From Sphingomonas suaedae (GTDB lineage Bacteria; Pseudomonadota; Alphaproteobacteria; Sphingomonadales; Sphingomonadaceae), in contig NZ_CP042239.1 of NCBI RefSeq assembly GCF_007833215.1, positions 2,232,001 through 2,296,000 of the forward strand: a stretch of DNA of 64,000 nucleotides, read 5' to 3'. The notes below the pieces were generated by a model. The model did no database searches. It saw only the letters and a program-made list of their open reading frames with translations, and had not been told where the DNA came from. The translations under genes were made by a program, and so were the position numbers. Shown piece by piece: positions 7,674 to 16,536 of this stretch (positions are counted from its first letter, which is position 1; each line of letters opens with the position of its first letter).

Positions 7674-9217
7674 TTGGCCGGCGGACGCTGATGGGGGCGG
7701 GAGCGGCGCTGGCTGCCCTCCCCTCCGCCGCGTTCGCCAAGGGCGATCAGGTCGCCACCGGCACCACCGGTCGCTGGCAGGGCAAGGCTGATGGCGCGAT
7801 CCAGGCGTTTCTCGGCATCCGCTACGGCAGCGACACCAGCCGCAGCCGCTTTCAGACCGCAACCGCCCCCGCGCGCCGCCGCGACACGATCCGCGCCACC
7901 GACTTCGCGGTGAACTGCCCCCAGCGCAGCGGCCTGCCCAATCAGGCCGAGGATTGCCTGTTCCTCAACGTCTGGACGCCGCAGGCCAACCCAAATGCGC
8001 GCCGCCCGGTCATGGTCTATTTCCACGGCGGCGCTTACTCCAACGGCACCGTCATCGAGCCACAAGTGTTCGGCGCGACGCTGGCGGAAAAAGGCGATGT
8101 CGTAGTCGTCACGGTCAACCACCGGCTCAACGCGCTCGGCTATCTCTACCTCGCCCGGCTCGATCCGCGCTTCCCCGACAGCGGCAATCTGGGGCAGCTC
8201 GACCTGATCCTCGCGCTCAACTGGGTGCGCGACAATATCATCGGGTTCGGCGGCGACCCCAATCGCGTGATGGTGTTCGGCCAGTCCGGCGGCGGCGCGA
8301 AGATCGCCACGTTGATGGGGATGCCTGCCGCCAGGGGCCTGTTCCACAGCGCCGCGACGATGAGCGGGCAACAGGTGACCGCGAGCGGGCCGTTGAACGC
8401 CACCGCGCGCGCGCGCGCGGTCCTCGCCAAGCTCAACGCCACCCCCGGCGACCTGCCCGACATGCCCGTGCGGCGGCTGATCGAGGGACTTTCCGCCGAA
8501 GATCCGATCCTCGGCGGCGGGGTCTATATGGGGCCGGTGCTCGACATGAAGTGGCTGACCCGCCACCCCTTCTGGCCCGACGCCAACCCGCTCGGTAACG
8601 GCATTCCGATGATCCTCGGCAACACGAAGGACGAAACTCGCGCCTTTGTCGACCCGAACAGCGAGGCAGTCCGCACGCTCGACTGGTCGAACCTTGCCGA
8701 GCGGATCACGCCGCAGCTGAAGATCGACGCACACCCCGAATGGGTCGTCGCTCAGTATCGCAGGCAGTTCCCCGACTGGAGCGCGCAGGACATTTTCTAC
8801 GCCGCCACCACCGCCGGGCGCAGCTGGCGCGGACAGGTGATCGAGGCGGAAGAGCGCGCGAAAGCCGGCGTCCCCGGATGGGTCTATCAGCTCGACTTCC
8901 AGTCCCCCGTCGCGCCCGAACGCGGCGCGGCGCACACGCACGATATTCCGATGGTTTTCGGCACGATCGGCGCGGAGGGCACGGTCTCCGGCACCGGCCC
9001 CGGCGCCCAAGCCGTCTCGGCGGCGATGCAGCGCGCCTTCGTCAACCTCGCGGCCAAGGGCGATCCCAATGGCGCGGGCGTGCCGGACTGGCCGAGGCAC
9101 ACCCTGCCCGAACGCGCAACGATGATCTTCGACACGACCAGCCGCGTCGAGAACGACCCGCGCGAATGGCAGCGCGAACTGTTCGCCGGCATCCCCTATA
9201 TTCAGCCGGGAAGCTGA
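7670..9217 (+). CDS. Secreted type-B carboxylesterase
   Basis: A 515-residue alpha/beta-hydrolase of the carboxylesterase B family. The N-terminus has a twin-arginine type signal (GRRTLMGAGAALAALPSAAFA). Family marks are EDCLFLNVWTP, YFHGGAYSNG (oxyanion hole) and the nucleophile elbow VFGQSGGGAK. The catalytic His is probably in AAHTHDIPMVFG. It overlaps kdgK by 4 bp, so it belongs to the uronate operon. Removal of acetyl, methyl or feruloyl esters from pectic material in the periplasm is plausible, but the substrate cannot be assigned. Its last 16 bp overlap the convergent TetR gene. Confidence 0.85.
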   Translation: MIGRRTLMGAGAALAALPSAAFAKGDQVATGTTGRWQGKADGAIQAFLGIRYGSDTSRSRFQTATAPARRRDTIRATDFAVNCPQRSGLPNQAEDCLFLNVWTPQANPNARRPVMVYFHGGAYSNGTVIEPQVFGATLAEKGDVVVVTVNHRLNALGYLYLARLDPRFPDSGNLGQLDLILALNWVRDNIIGFGGDPNRVMVFGQSGGGAKIATLMGMPAARGLFHSAATMSGQQVTASGPLNATARARAVLAKLNATPGDLPDMPVRRLIEGLSAEDPILGGGVYMGPVLDMKWLTRHPFWPDANPLGNGIPMILGNTKDETRAFVDPNSEAVRTLDWSNLAERITPQLKIDAHPEWVVAQYRRQFPDWSAQDIFYAATTAGRSWRGQVIEAEERAKAGVPGWVYQLDFQSPVAPERGAAHTHDIPMVFGTIGAEGTVSGTGPGAQAVSAAMQRAFVNLAAKGDPNGAGVPDWPRHTLPERATMIFDTTSRVENDPREWQRELFAGIPYIQPGS

Positions 9218-9786
9218 TCCTCCAGCACAGGCGCCAGCACCAGCCGGTCGAGCATCGCCGCCACATCGTCCGCCGCCGTCTCCGGCGCACGGTCGAGCCA
9301 CCAGGTCAGGATCGTCAGCGTCGCGCCGACCAGATGCGTCACCGCCAGCTCGCGCGGCAGCCCGCCCGGCGTATCGGTCGGCGCGGCCATCGCCTGATCG
9401 ATCGCACGCCGCGTGATCGTCTGGCGCATCGAATCCCCCGCCCCGGTCAGCAGCGCATGGGCCAGCTGTCGCCGCGCCGCGACTTCGGCGGTCAGCGCGC
9501 GCATCACCGCCAGCCCGTCGCGCGCGCGCAGTAGCGGCACCAGCAGCTCAAGCAATTCGGCGATCAACCCGTCGGCGACTTCGGTCAGTACTGCGGACAG
9601 ATCGGGGTAATGGCGAAAGAAGGTCGCATAGCCGACCCCCGCACGCTCGGTCAGCGCCGCAACGCTGATCTCCGCAAAGGGTCGCTCGCCGACCAGCTCG
9701 ATCAGCGCCGCACGGAGCGCCGCCCGCGACCGGACGACGCGCGCATCGCTTGAAACTGTCGCTCGCTTCGCTATTTTATGATCCAT
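9202..9786 (-). CDS. TetR/AcrR-family regulator, divergent from P450
   Basis: This 194-residue protein has a TetR helix-turn-helix in residues 20-62 (LRAALIELVGERPFAEISVA followed by ALTERAGVGYATFFRHYPD) and a C-terminal alpha-helical ligand domain. It is transcribed divergently from a cytochrome P450 across only 26 bp. A near-perfect 21-bp palindrome covers its own start codon, pointing to autoregulation and control of the P450. Its 3' end overlaps that of the carboxylesterase. No pectin role is evident, and the pair looks like an independent insertion between the two halves of the pectin locus. Confidence 0.88.
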   Translation of the reverse strand: MDHKIAKRATVSSDARVVRSRAALRAALIELVGERPFAEISVAALTERAGVGYATFFRHYPDLSAVLTEVADGLIAELLELLVPLLRARDGLAVMRALTAEVAARRQLAHALLTGAGDSMRQTITRRAIDQAMAAPTDTPGGLPRELAVTHLVGATLTILTWWLDRAPETAADDVAAMLDRLVLAPVLEDQLPG

Positions 9787-9797
9787 AGTGTATCATA
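9777..9797. promoter_or_regulatory. 21-bp palindromic operator of the TetR/P450 pair
   Basis: Outer arms TATGAT and ATCATA and inner CA/TG pairs are symmetric around the centre (pattern TATGATnCAnnnTGnATCATA). The site includes the TetR start codon (9784-9786 on the minus strand) and lies 16 bp before the P450 GTG. Size and symmetry fit a TetR-dimer site. Confidence 0.7.
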
Positions 9798-9812
9798 TTT
9801 CGGAGTTCGCTT

Positions 9813-10991
9813 GTGTCTGCCCAGCCGCAATCAATGGCCCCGCCGCTGGGCCGCTGCCCGATCGACCATGCGCGCGACGACCGCAAGTCTGCAAGCGCGG
9901 CGCGGGGCGGCCTGCTCGCCGCGCCCGAAGTCAGCGGCTTTGAAGCGGTCCGCGCGGTGCTGCGCGATAGCGATGCGCGCCAGGCGGGGTTCAAGGCCGA
10001 AGTGATCCTGCGCTATCGCGGCCGCGCCCGCCCGCCGATCCTGTATCTGCATGGCGAGGCGCATCGCCGCCAGCGCAGCGGCACCGCGCGCTTCTTCACC
10101 CCGCGCGTGGTCGAGACCCGTTATCGCGACCTGATGGAGCGGACCAGCGACGCGCTGATCGCGCGCCTGGTGCGCGACGGCGGCGGCGATCTCGACCGGC
10201 TGTCGCTCGAAATGGCGGTCACCGTCGCGGCGGAGATCGTCGGCCTGACCGAGAGCGACATTCCGGGCATGAGCCGCCGCCTCGACGCCTTTTTCAGCAC
10301 GACCTTCCAGACCGGGCGCGGCAAGTTCGCCGAGCTGATGAGCTTCCTGCTCGGCCAGTGGCGGATGCGCCGCTTCTACGCCAGGGATGTGAAGCCTGCG
10401 ATCGAAGCACGCCGCGCCGCCCCGCGCGAGGATGTGATCTCGCATCTGCTGGGCGAGGGTTACACCCCGCTCGACATCCTGACCGAATGTTTCACCTATG
10501 GCGCGGCGGGGATGGTGACGACGCGCGAGTTCATCACCATGGCCGGATGGCATCTGCTCGAACGGCCCGAATTGCGCGCACAATTCCTCGCCGCCGATGG
10601 CGAGGGGCAGTTGGTAATCCTTGAGGAAATCCTGCGGCTAGAACCCGTGGTCGGCACGCTCTATCGCCATGTCGGGGGCGGGACCGTCGCGCTCGATATC
10701 CGGTCGGCCAATGGCGATTCCGCTGCGGTCGGGGCGTGCCCCTATGCGCTCGACCCCGACCGAACCCGCGCGCCCAAGGTCACCGGGCCGGGCCTGGCGT
10801 TCGGCGACGGTGAGCATCGCTGCCCCGGTGCGGGCGTGGCGCTGCACGAATCCGCCGTGTTCCTCGACCGGCTGCTGCGCATCCCCGGCCTGCGGCTCGA
10901 GCGCGCGCCGGACGTTGGCTGGAACCCGCTGGTCGCGGGCTATGAGCTGCGCGGGTGCCGCCTCGTTATCGACCCAGTCACTTCACCGTAA
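9813..10991 (+). CDS. Cytochrome P450
   Basis: A 392-residue soluble bacterial P450. The haem-binding signature is FGDGEHRCPGAGVALHE near residues 331-347 (FxxGxHxCxG with the Cys ligand). The K-helix ExxR is EEILRLEP and the I-helix region is FTYGAAGMVTTREF. The substrate-pocket sequence HGEAHRRQRSGTARFFTP is the usual C-helix area. A GTG start follows a GGAG ribosome site. No ferredoxin or ferredoxin reductase gene is adjacent, so electron partners must be elsewhere. Control by the divergent TetR protein is likely. Substrate unknown. Its last 14 bp overlap the convergent ThuA-cupin gene. Confidence 0.93.
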   Translation: MSAQPQSMAPPLGRCPIDHARDDRKSASAARGGLLAAPEVSGFEAVRAVLRDSDARQAGFKAEVILRYRGRARPPILYLHGEAHRRQRSGTARFFTPRVVETRYRDLMERTSDALIARLVRDGGGDLDRLSLEMAVTVAAEIVGLTESDIPGMSRRLDAFFSTTFQTGRGKFAELMSFLLGQWRMRRFYARDVKPAIEARRAAPREDVISHLLGEGYTPLDILTECFTYGAAGMVTTREFITMAGWHLLERPELRAQFLAADGEGQLVILEEILRLEPVVGTLYRHVGGGTVALDIRSANGDSAAVGACPYALDPDRTRAPKVTGPGLAFGDGEHRCPGAGVALHESAVFLDRLLRIPGLRLERAPDVGWNPLVAGYELRGCRLVIDPVTSP

Positions 10992-12066
10992 TCGGGTAGG
11001 AGATGACGAGCACCAGCGGGTCCTCGCCGATCTGGCGGATCCCGACCTGCGCGCCGGTATAGAGATAGGCGGTCATGCCCGGCTTCAGCCGCGCGGTGAC
11101 ACCGTCCGACACGACCTCGCCCTCGCCCGAGACGACGGCATAGACCTCGTCATGGTCGATCGGGTGCACGCCGATCGCCGCGCCCTTGTGCAGCGCGCGC
11201 TTGCGATATTCCATGGCCCGCCCCGGCACGCCATCGGTGATCCGCCATGCCGTGCTCATCCCGATCTTGCCATGCGGGGGTGGCTCGTCGACGCGCTTTG
11301 CCTCTTCATCGACGACCACCATCGGCCGTGCGCCGCGCCCTGAGGCCCAGTCGATCCCGCCCATGACGTGATCGAGCACGCGCGGATCGCTCCATGCTGC
11401 CTTGGTGTGGCCAAGACCGGTGTAGAAGACGCGCCCACCCTCGAACGCATGTGCCCAGGCGATCGGGCGCGGATTGATGCCCTTTTCGCCGATCGATGCG
11501 GGGTCGAGCGTCAGCAGCGGGCGCAGCCGCGGGTCGAGATCGTCGAACCAATACCATTCGTCGACCAGTTCGGCGGTCGCCGGAAAGTCGCGGATCGACG
11601 GATGATCGCCCGGTTCGCGCGTCACTTTCCCCTTCGGCGTACCCGCAGGATGGCGGGCAAAGCGCGCGCCGATCATCCGACCGTACCAGTCCCAGTGATA
11701 GTGCGAATCCGCCGCGCCATGCACGCCCACGATCCCGCCCCTGTTGCGGACATAGGCCATCAGCGTCTCGCGCCGGGCGCCGGTGAACCATTCGCTCGCC
11801 GGATCTTTGGCGTTGGTGGTAGTCGAAAGCAGCACGATCGCGGCGAAGCGCTTCACCCGGGCGCCATCGTCGAACAGCGCGGCGTCCTCGCTCGCCGCAA
11901 CGCGATAGCCCTTGGCCTCCGCTGCCTTGGTAATCGCGGCGACCGCAGTTTCGATCGAATCGTGCCGCCAGCCGGTGGTATGGCTGAAGATCAGGATTTC
12001 CGGAGAGGGCGGCGGCGTCGCCGCGCCCAGCAGAATCGCCGCCAGCAGCGCCAGGATCGCCCGCAT
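10978..12066 (-). CDS. Secreted ThuA-like domain fused to a cupin domain
   Basis: The protein (362 residues from ATG 12066, which follows AGGGAGAGG) starts with a Sec signal (MRAILALLAAILLGAATPPP). Residues of about 20-250 are a ThuA-like (trehalose-utilisation, class-I-amidotransferase-like) domain: ILIFSHTTGWRHDSI, GIVGVHGAADSHYHWDWYGRMIG and RVFYTGLGHTKAAW. Residues of about 265-362 form a cupin (AAIGVHPIDHDEVYAVVSGEGEV). ThuA domains occur in sugar-oxidation loci and cupins of the KdgF type linearise unsaturated uronates, so a combined periplasmic role on pectin fragments is attractive but unproven. It lies 11 bp downstream of the pectate lyase in one operon. Confidence 0.8.
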   Translation of the reverse strand: MRAILALLAAILLGAATPPPSPEILIFSHTTGWRHDSIETAVAAITKAAEAKGYRVAASEDAALFDDGARVKRFAAIVLLSTTTNAKDPASEWFTGARRETLMAYVRNRGGIVGVHGAADSHYHWDWYGRMIGARFARHPAGTPKGKVTREPGDHPSIRDFPATAELVDEWYWFDDLDPRLRPLLTLDPASIGEKGINPRPIAWAHAFEGGRVFYTGLGHTKAAWSDPRVLDHVMGGIDWASGRGARPMVVVDEEAKRVDEPPPHGKIGMSTAWRITDGVPGRAMEYRKRALHKGAAIGVHPIDHDEVYAVVSGEGEVVSDGVTARLKPGMTAYLYTGAQVGIRQIGEDPLVLVISYPITVK

Positions 12067-12077
12067 AAACCCTCTCC

Positions 12078-13451
12078 CTAGTTCCGCATCGCCCGGTCGC
12101 GTTCCGACAGGCTTTCCTGGATCGGCCTCTTCTGCCCCGGATAGCGACCCGATTTCGGCTCCATCGTATCGAGGTTCCACTCGGCTTCGACAAATGGCGC
12201 GCGCGTTTCCTTCATCTTGGGATAGCCGCCCACTTCCTTCTCGTCATCGATGATCTCGCCGCGTCCCTCTGCGACAAAGAACAGCACGCGGATGTCATGG
12301 GCATCGCGGTCCCAGGGGCGGGCTCCGGCATTGGCCAGGACATGCGTCTCGACATCGCGCGACGGCAGTACCGGCAGCCCCTTAGGCCAGATTACAGGGG
12401 TCTTCGCCTCGATCAGCTTGGCGCGCGTCTCGCCATAGCGACCGAACATCGGCAGGGGCTTGCCCATCTTGTCCACCGCGATGTTGTCGCGCCCGTGATA
12501 GCGCAGGTCGCCATCGCCGCCGAGCATCAGAAAGGGCAGCCCCTCATCGGTCGAGGGTCCGCCGCGCATGACATTGCCCACCGCCGACAATTCGCCCTGC
12601 TGATAGGGATAGCCGGCCCATTCGAGCGCCATCAGATTGTAATGCACCGCGCGCTTGCCGGGGTCGTAGATCAGGTTGTTGACCACGGCGGCATGGACCC
12701 CGCCCTTCAGCAGCGGGCTGCGCTCGACATTATGGGCATAGACGTTGCGGTAGATCAGGATGCCGGTCGCATTGTCGTGGATCAGCGATCCCTTGCTGTG
12801 CTCGCCCTTGGGATGGCTGGCATCGGCCAGACCTTCGGCGAGCAGGTTATAGCTGAAGGTAATGTTGTGGCTGGTCCCCTTGCGCCACTCCGCAACCGTT
12901 TCACCGGTGAAGCGCGGGCCGCTGGCCGACAGATTCTCGTCGAGCGCCCAGGTCATGGTGCAATGATCGACGATGACATTGTAGGCGCCGACCGTGGACA
13001 GCGCATCGACTTCCCAACCCGAGCGCTTGGCCTGCCCGTCGACCCCGGTCCGGATGCGGATGTGACGCAGGATCACGTCATGCGTCTTCACGTCGAACCC
13101 GCCGCGGATCAGCGTGATGCCCGGCGAGGGCGCCGTCTGGCCGGCGATGGTGAGATAGGGTTCGGTGATGTCCCAGCCCTTCAGCCCCATGTCGATCACG
13201 CCGCCGACCTCGAATACCACGATGCGCGGCCCCTTGGCCTCGATCGCCGCCTTCAGGCTGCCCGGTCCGTCGCTGTTGAGGTTGGTGACGCGGATGATCC
13301 GCCCGCCGCGCCCGCCCTGCGTGGTCGCGGCCCAGCCCTGTGCGCCAGGAAAAGCGGTGGCGGTAACGGGCGCCTCCGGAGCCTTTTGAAGGGTGGGGGA
13401 TGCGGCCGCCGGGGCGGCCAGCATCAGGGCCAGCGGGAACCAGTTTCGCAT
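12078..13451 (-). CDS. Secreted pectate lyase (parallel beta-helix, PL1-like)
   Basis: A 457-residue secreted protein with a Sec signal (MRNWFPLALMLAAPAAASP). The parallel beta-helix begins with AFPGAQGWAATTQGGRGG, RVTNLNSDGPGSLKAAIE and ITLIRGGFDVKTHDVILRHIRIR, followed by DALSTVGAYNVIVDHCTMTWALDE. This is the arrangement of bacterial polysaccharide-lyase-1-type pectate lyases. It would cleave de-esterified homogalacturonan by beta-elimination, yielding unsaturated ends for the DhuI-KduD branch. ATG 13451 follows GGAGAG. The longer in-frame extension to 13532 lacks a signal and covers the operator region, so it is not used. A TGACACCGGT element lies 57 bp upstream. Confidence 0.88.
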   Translation of the reverse strand: MRNWFPLALMLAAPAAASPTLQKAPEAPVTATAFPGAQGWAATTQGGRGGRIIRVTNLNSDGPGSLKAAIEAKGPRIVVFEVGGVIDMGLKGWDITEPYLTIAGQTAPSPGITLIRGGFDVKTHDVILRHIRIRTGVDGQAKRSGWEVDALSTVGAYNVIVDHCTMTWALDENLSASGPRFTGETVAEWRKGTSHNITFSYNLLAEGLADASHPKGEHSKGSLIHDNATGILIYRNVYAHNVERSPLLKGGVHAAVVNNLIYDPGKRAVHYNLMALEWAGYPYQQGELSAVGNVMRGGPSTDEGLPFLMLGGDGDLRYHGRDNIAVDKMGKPLPMFGRYGETRAKLIEAKTPVIWPKGLPVLPSRDVETHVLANAGARPWDRDAHDIRVLFFVAEGRGEIIDDEKEVGGYPKMKETRAPFVEAEWNLDTMEPKSGRYPGQKRPIQESLSERDRAMRN

Positions 13452-13507
13452 AGTCTCTCCTGTCTGCGCCTTCTTGACACGGCGCCAATTCCGGAACAAT
13501 GTCCTTA

Positions 13508-13521
13508 TGACACCGGTTTCT
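13508..13521. promoter_or_regulatory. Putative LacI-type operator upstream of the pectate lyase
   Basis: TGACACCGGTTTCT shares its first ten bases exactly with the uronate-operon sites and lies 57 bp before the pectate lyase start. A second copy 152 bp away faces the TonB receptor, so both divergent units have their own site. Confidence 0.7.
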
Positions 13522-13659
13522 CTAAGAGACAAATCTGGTGCGCGACCGTGAGAACACGGCAGAAAACGGGGAGGATGGCGCTGAAATTTGCCGCGAATCG
13601 CGGCTTCGGCACCTCTCCAGAGAGTGATTCGGCCCGTTGCTTAGCGTTTCGGGCGAGAA

Positions 13660-13673
13660 AGCTACCGGTGTCA
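13660..13673. promoter_or_regulatory. Putative LacI-type operator upstream of the TonB-dependent receptor
   Basis: AGCTACCGGTGTCA is the reverse complement form of TGACACCGGTAGCT and lies 30 bp before the receptor ATG. It links outer-membrane uptake to the uronate regulon. Confidence 0.7.
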
Positions 13674-13702
13674 TAGGCACCGACTTGAGAGGGGAATATT
13701 CG

Positions 13703-16522
13703 ATGCGGTTTACTCTTCGCCGTGGCAGTGCGCGCTTCATGGCCGCCGCCTCCGTCCTAGTCATCGCCACCGCCGCGCAGGCGCAGGATGCACCCGCCGA
13801 GCCGACGCCTGCCGAGGGCGAGGAAATCGTCGTCACCGGCTTCCGCGCCTCGCTCGACGCCGCGCTCAACGTGAAGCGCGATTCGGTCGCTGCGGTCGAT
13901 GCGATCGTCGCCGAGGACATCGCCAAATTCCCCGACCAGAATCTGGCAGAATCGCTCCAGCGCATTCCGGGCATCTCGATCCAGCGTGACGGCGGCGAAG
14001 GGCGCGCGATCACCGTGCGCGGTCTGGGTTCGCAATTCACCCGCGTCCGCGTCAACGGGCTGGAGACGATCACCACCAGCCATGACGGCGCCTCGTCCAA
14101 CCGCGACCGCGCGTTCGACTTCAACGTCTTTGCGTCGGAACTGTTCAGTTCGATCGTCGTCCACAAGACCGCGTCGGCGGATCTGGACGAAGGGTCGCTG
14201 GGCGCGGTGGTCGATCTCAACACCGGCAACCCGCTGGCGGGCAAGCAGGGCCTGACCTTCGCCGCGTCGGCGCAGGGCAGCTATAACGACCTCGCCGAAA
14301 CCTGGGGGCCGCGCTTTGCCGGGCTGATCGGCTGGAAGTCACCCGATGGCAGCTTCGGCGCCTCCGTCTCGGCCGCCTATCAGAAGACGACCACGCGCGA
14401 GATCGGCAACAACACTGTCCGCTGGGCACAGGCGCGCTTCGATTCGGTCGATGGGACCCCGTGCTGGACCACCGCAAACCGCGGCGGCACCTATATCCCG
14501 AGCGCAGTGTGCGACCAGGCCGCCACTGCCTTCCATCCCCGCATCCCCCGCTATGGCGAGATCAGCCATTATCGCGAGCGACTGGGGCTGACCGGCAGCG
14601 TGCAATGGTCACCGAGCGACGCGACCAAGGTGTCGATCGACGGTCTTTATTCAAAATTCTCGGCGGACCGTCGGGAGAAGTGGGGTGAGGTGCTGTTGCG
14701 CTCAAACGAACGCTCGATCGATGTCGTCGACCCTGTCTATGACGGCGACGGCAACATGATCAGCGCGACGCTGAACGACGCCTGGGTCCGCACCGAACAT
14801 TATCTCAAGCAGACGCAGACCGAATTCTACCAGATCGGCGGCAGCTGGGATCAGGATATTGGCGACAATTTCCGCTTCACCCTGCTGGGCGGTTATTCGC
14901 GCTCGAATGCCGATGTTCCGGTCGAGACGACGATCGTGTTCGATGATCGCGATGCCCAGAACTACAGCTACGACTATACCAACATGCAGTTCCCGACGCT
15001 GACCTTCGGGACCGATCCGACCAATCCGGCGAATTTCCAGCTCGCCGAGATCCGCGACCGCCCGTCGAACGTGCTGAACCAGTTCCGCACCGCGCAGCTG
15101 CGCACCGAGTGGGACGTGACCGAGAATTTCACGGTCAAGACGGGCGCGGTGTGGCGCCGGTATAACTACGATATCAACGCCTTCACCCGCGATACGGCGG
15201 TGTGCGGCAACGGCGGCACCGATCTGGTGCTGGGCACGATCACCTGCTCGGCAAACACGGTATTCGGCCCGACGGCGGTCTATGGCTTCCAGGTCACCCC
15301 GGCGCTGTCCGAGATATTCAACCTCAACGGATCGGGCGCCCCGGCAGGTACCAGCACGTCGTGGGTGATCCCCAACCTCGACGCGGCGGCCGCCTATACC
15401 GGCCTCTACGATCGCGCTTTGCGCGTCGACACCGGCAACAATCGCGGTGTCGAGGAAGAGACCAAGGGCGCCTATCTCCAGTTCGATGCCAAGGGCGCGC
15501 TGTTTGGCCTCGATTACGCGCTCAATGCGGGTATCCGTTATGTCCGCACCGACCAGTCCTCCTATGGCATCAACAGCGGCGTCGTGGTGACCGTGGAACG
15601 CGATTATGAGGACTGGCTGCCCTCCTTCAACCTCGCGCTGTATCCGACCAACGACATCATCATCCGTGGCGCAATCGCCAAGGTGATGACCCGTCCTTCG
15701 CTCGGTAATCTGACGCCGGGCGGTTCGGCAGACGGGTTCAACTATCGCGTGACCAGTGGCAATCCGTTCCTCGACCCGTTCCGCGCCACCAATTTCGACG
15801 TCGCGCTCGAATGGTATTTCGCGCCGCAGTCAATCGCCTCGGTCGCACTGTTCAAGAAGGACGTAGCGAGCTTCCCGGTCGGCATCACCCGCACCGGCAC
15901 CTTCACCGAAACCGGCCTATCGCCGTCGGTGCTGGTCCCCTCCTCGCCCGCCGCGCTCGACCCGTCGCTGCAATCGCAGCCGATCTGGACGATCGCGACC
16001 ACCGGCAACGGCACCGGCGCTTCGCTGGAGGGCATCGAACTTGCGCTCCAGGCACCGTTCACCTTCCTGCCGGGCTTCCTTTCGAACTTCGGCGGCATCG
16101 TGAATGCGACCTTCGTCGACAGCTCTGCAACCTATACCCAGCAAGGTCCAGCGGTCACTCCGGGCGGCGGGCTGCAGGCCGTCACGCTTGAGAACACGCT
16201 CTACGGCCTCTCGAAGACCCAATATAACGCGACGCTCTATTACGAGGACAGCAAGTTCAGCGCGCGCGCATCGGTCTCCTATCGCGGCCCGTTCACCGAT
16301 GCGGGTTCGGGCACCGGCAACATCTTTGAGGGCTATTCGGCAATCACCAATGTCGATGCCTCGGTGCGTTACAAGGTGACCGACTATCTGGAACTGTCGG
16401 TCGAGGGCACGAACCTGACCGATGCCTATCGCGAACGCTGGGTCGATATCGGCACGCGCCGCAACTATGAAAACAACCATTTCGGCCGCACGATCCTGGT
16501 GGGTGCGCGGATCAAGATGTGA
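13703..16522 (+). CDS. TonB-dependent receptor (oligogalacturonide/pectin-fragment uptake)
   Basis: A 939-residue outer-membrane receptor with a signal peptide ending in AQAQ, a TonB box (EEIVVTGFRASLDAA), and a plug domain with FPDQNLAESLQRIPGISI, GEGRAITVRGLGSQFTRVRVNG and SSIVVHKTASADLDEGSLGAVVDL. A long beta-barrel follows, ending in a terminal aromatic-containing strand (FGRTILVGARIKM). No STN signalling domain is present, unlike the receptor at 52348. ATG 13703 follows GAGAGGGGAA. An operator of the uronate type is 30 bp upstream and the gene lies between a pectate lyase and a GH43 enzyme, so pectic or arabinan-like oligosaccharides are the likely cargo. Confidence 0.92.
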   Translation: MRFTLRRGSARFMAAASVLVIATAAQAQDAPAEPTPAEGEEIVVTGFRASLDAALNVKRDSVAAVDAIVAEDIAKFPDQNLAESLQRIPGISIQRDGGEGRAITVRGLGSQFTRVRVNGLETITTSHDGASSNRDRAFDFNVFASELFSSIVVHKTASADLDEGSLGAVVDLNTGNPLAGKQGLTFAASAQGSYNDLAETWGPRFAGLIGWKSPDGSFGASVSAAYQKTTTREIGNNTVRWAQARFDSVDGTPCWTTANRGGTYIPSAVCDQAATAFHPRIPRYGEISHYRERLGLTGSVQWSPSDATKVSIDGLYSKFSADRREKWGEVLLRSNERSIDVVDPVYDGDGNMISATLNDAWVRTEHYLKQTQTEFYQIGGSWDQDIGDNFRFTLLGGYSRSNADVPVETTIVFDDRDAQNYSYDYTNMQFPTLTFGTDPTNPANFQLAEIRDRPSNVLNQFRTAQLRTEWDVTENFTVKTGAVWRRYNYDINAFTRDTAVCGNGGTDLVLGTITCSANTVFGPTAVYGFQVTPALSEIFNLNGSGAPAGTSTSWVIPNLDAAAAYTGLYDRALRVDTGNNRGVEEETKGAYLQFDAKGALFGLDYALNAGIRYVRTDQSSYGINSGVVVTVERDYEDWLPSFNLALYPTNDIIIRGAIAKVMTRPSLGNLTPGGSADGFNYRVTSGNPFLDPFRATNFDVALEWYFAPQSIASVALFKKDVASFPVGITRTGTFTETGLSPSVLVPSSPAALDPSLQSQPIWTIATTGNGTGASLEGIELALQAPFTFLPGFLSNFGGIVNATFVDSSATYTQQGPAVTPGGGLQAVTLENTLYGLSKTQYNATLYYEDSKFSARASVSYRGPFTDAGSGTGNIFEGYSAITNVDASVRYKVTDYLELSVEGTNLTDAYRERWVDIGTRRNYENNHFGRTILVGARIKM

Positions 16523-16536
16523 GGACGCAGGAACGC

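Noticed and set aside
12895-12912. TTCACCGGTGAA palindrome resembling the LacI operator core
   Set aside because: It lies inside the pectate lyase coding sequence, encodes ordinary residues and lacks the TGACA flank of the five promoter sites.
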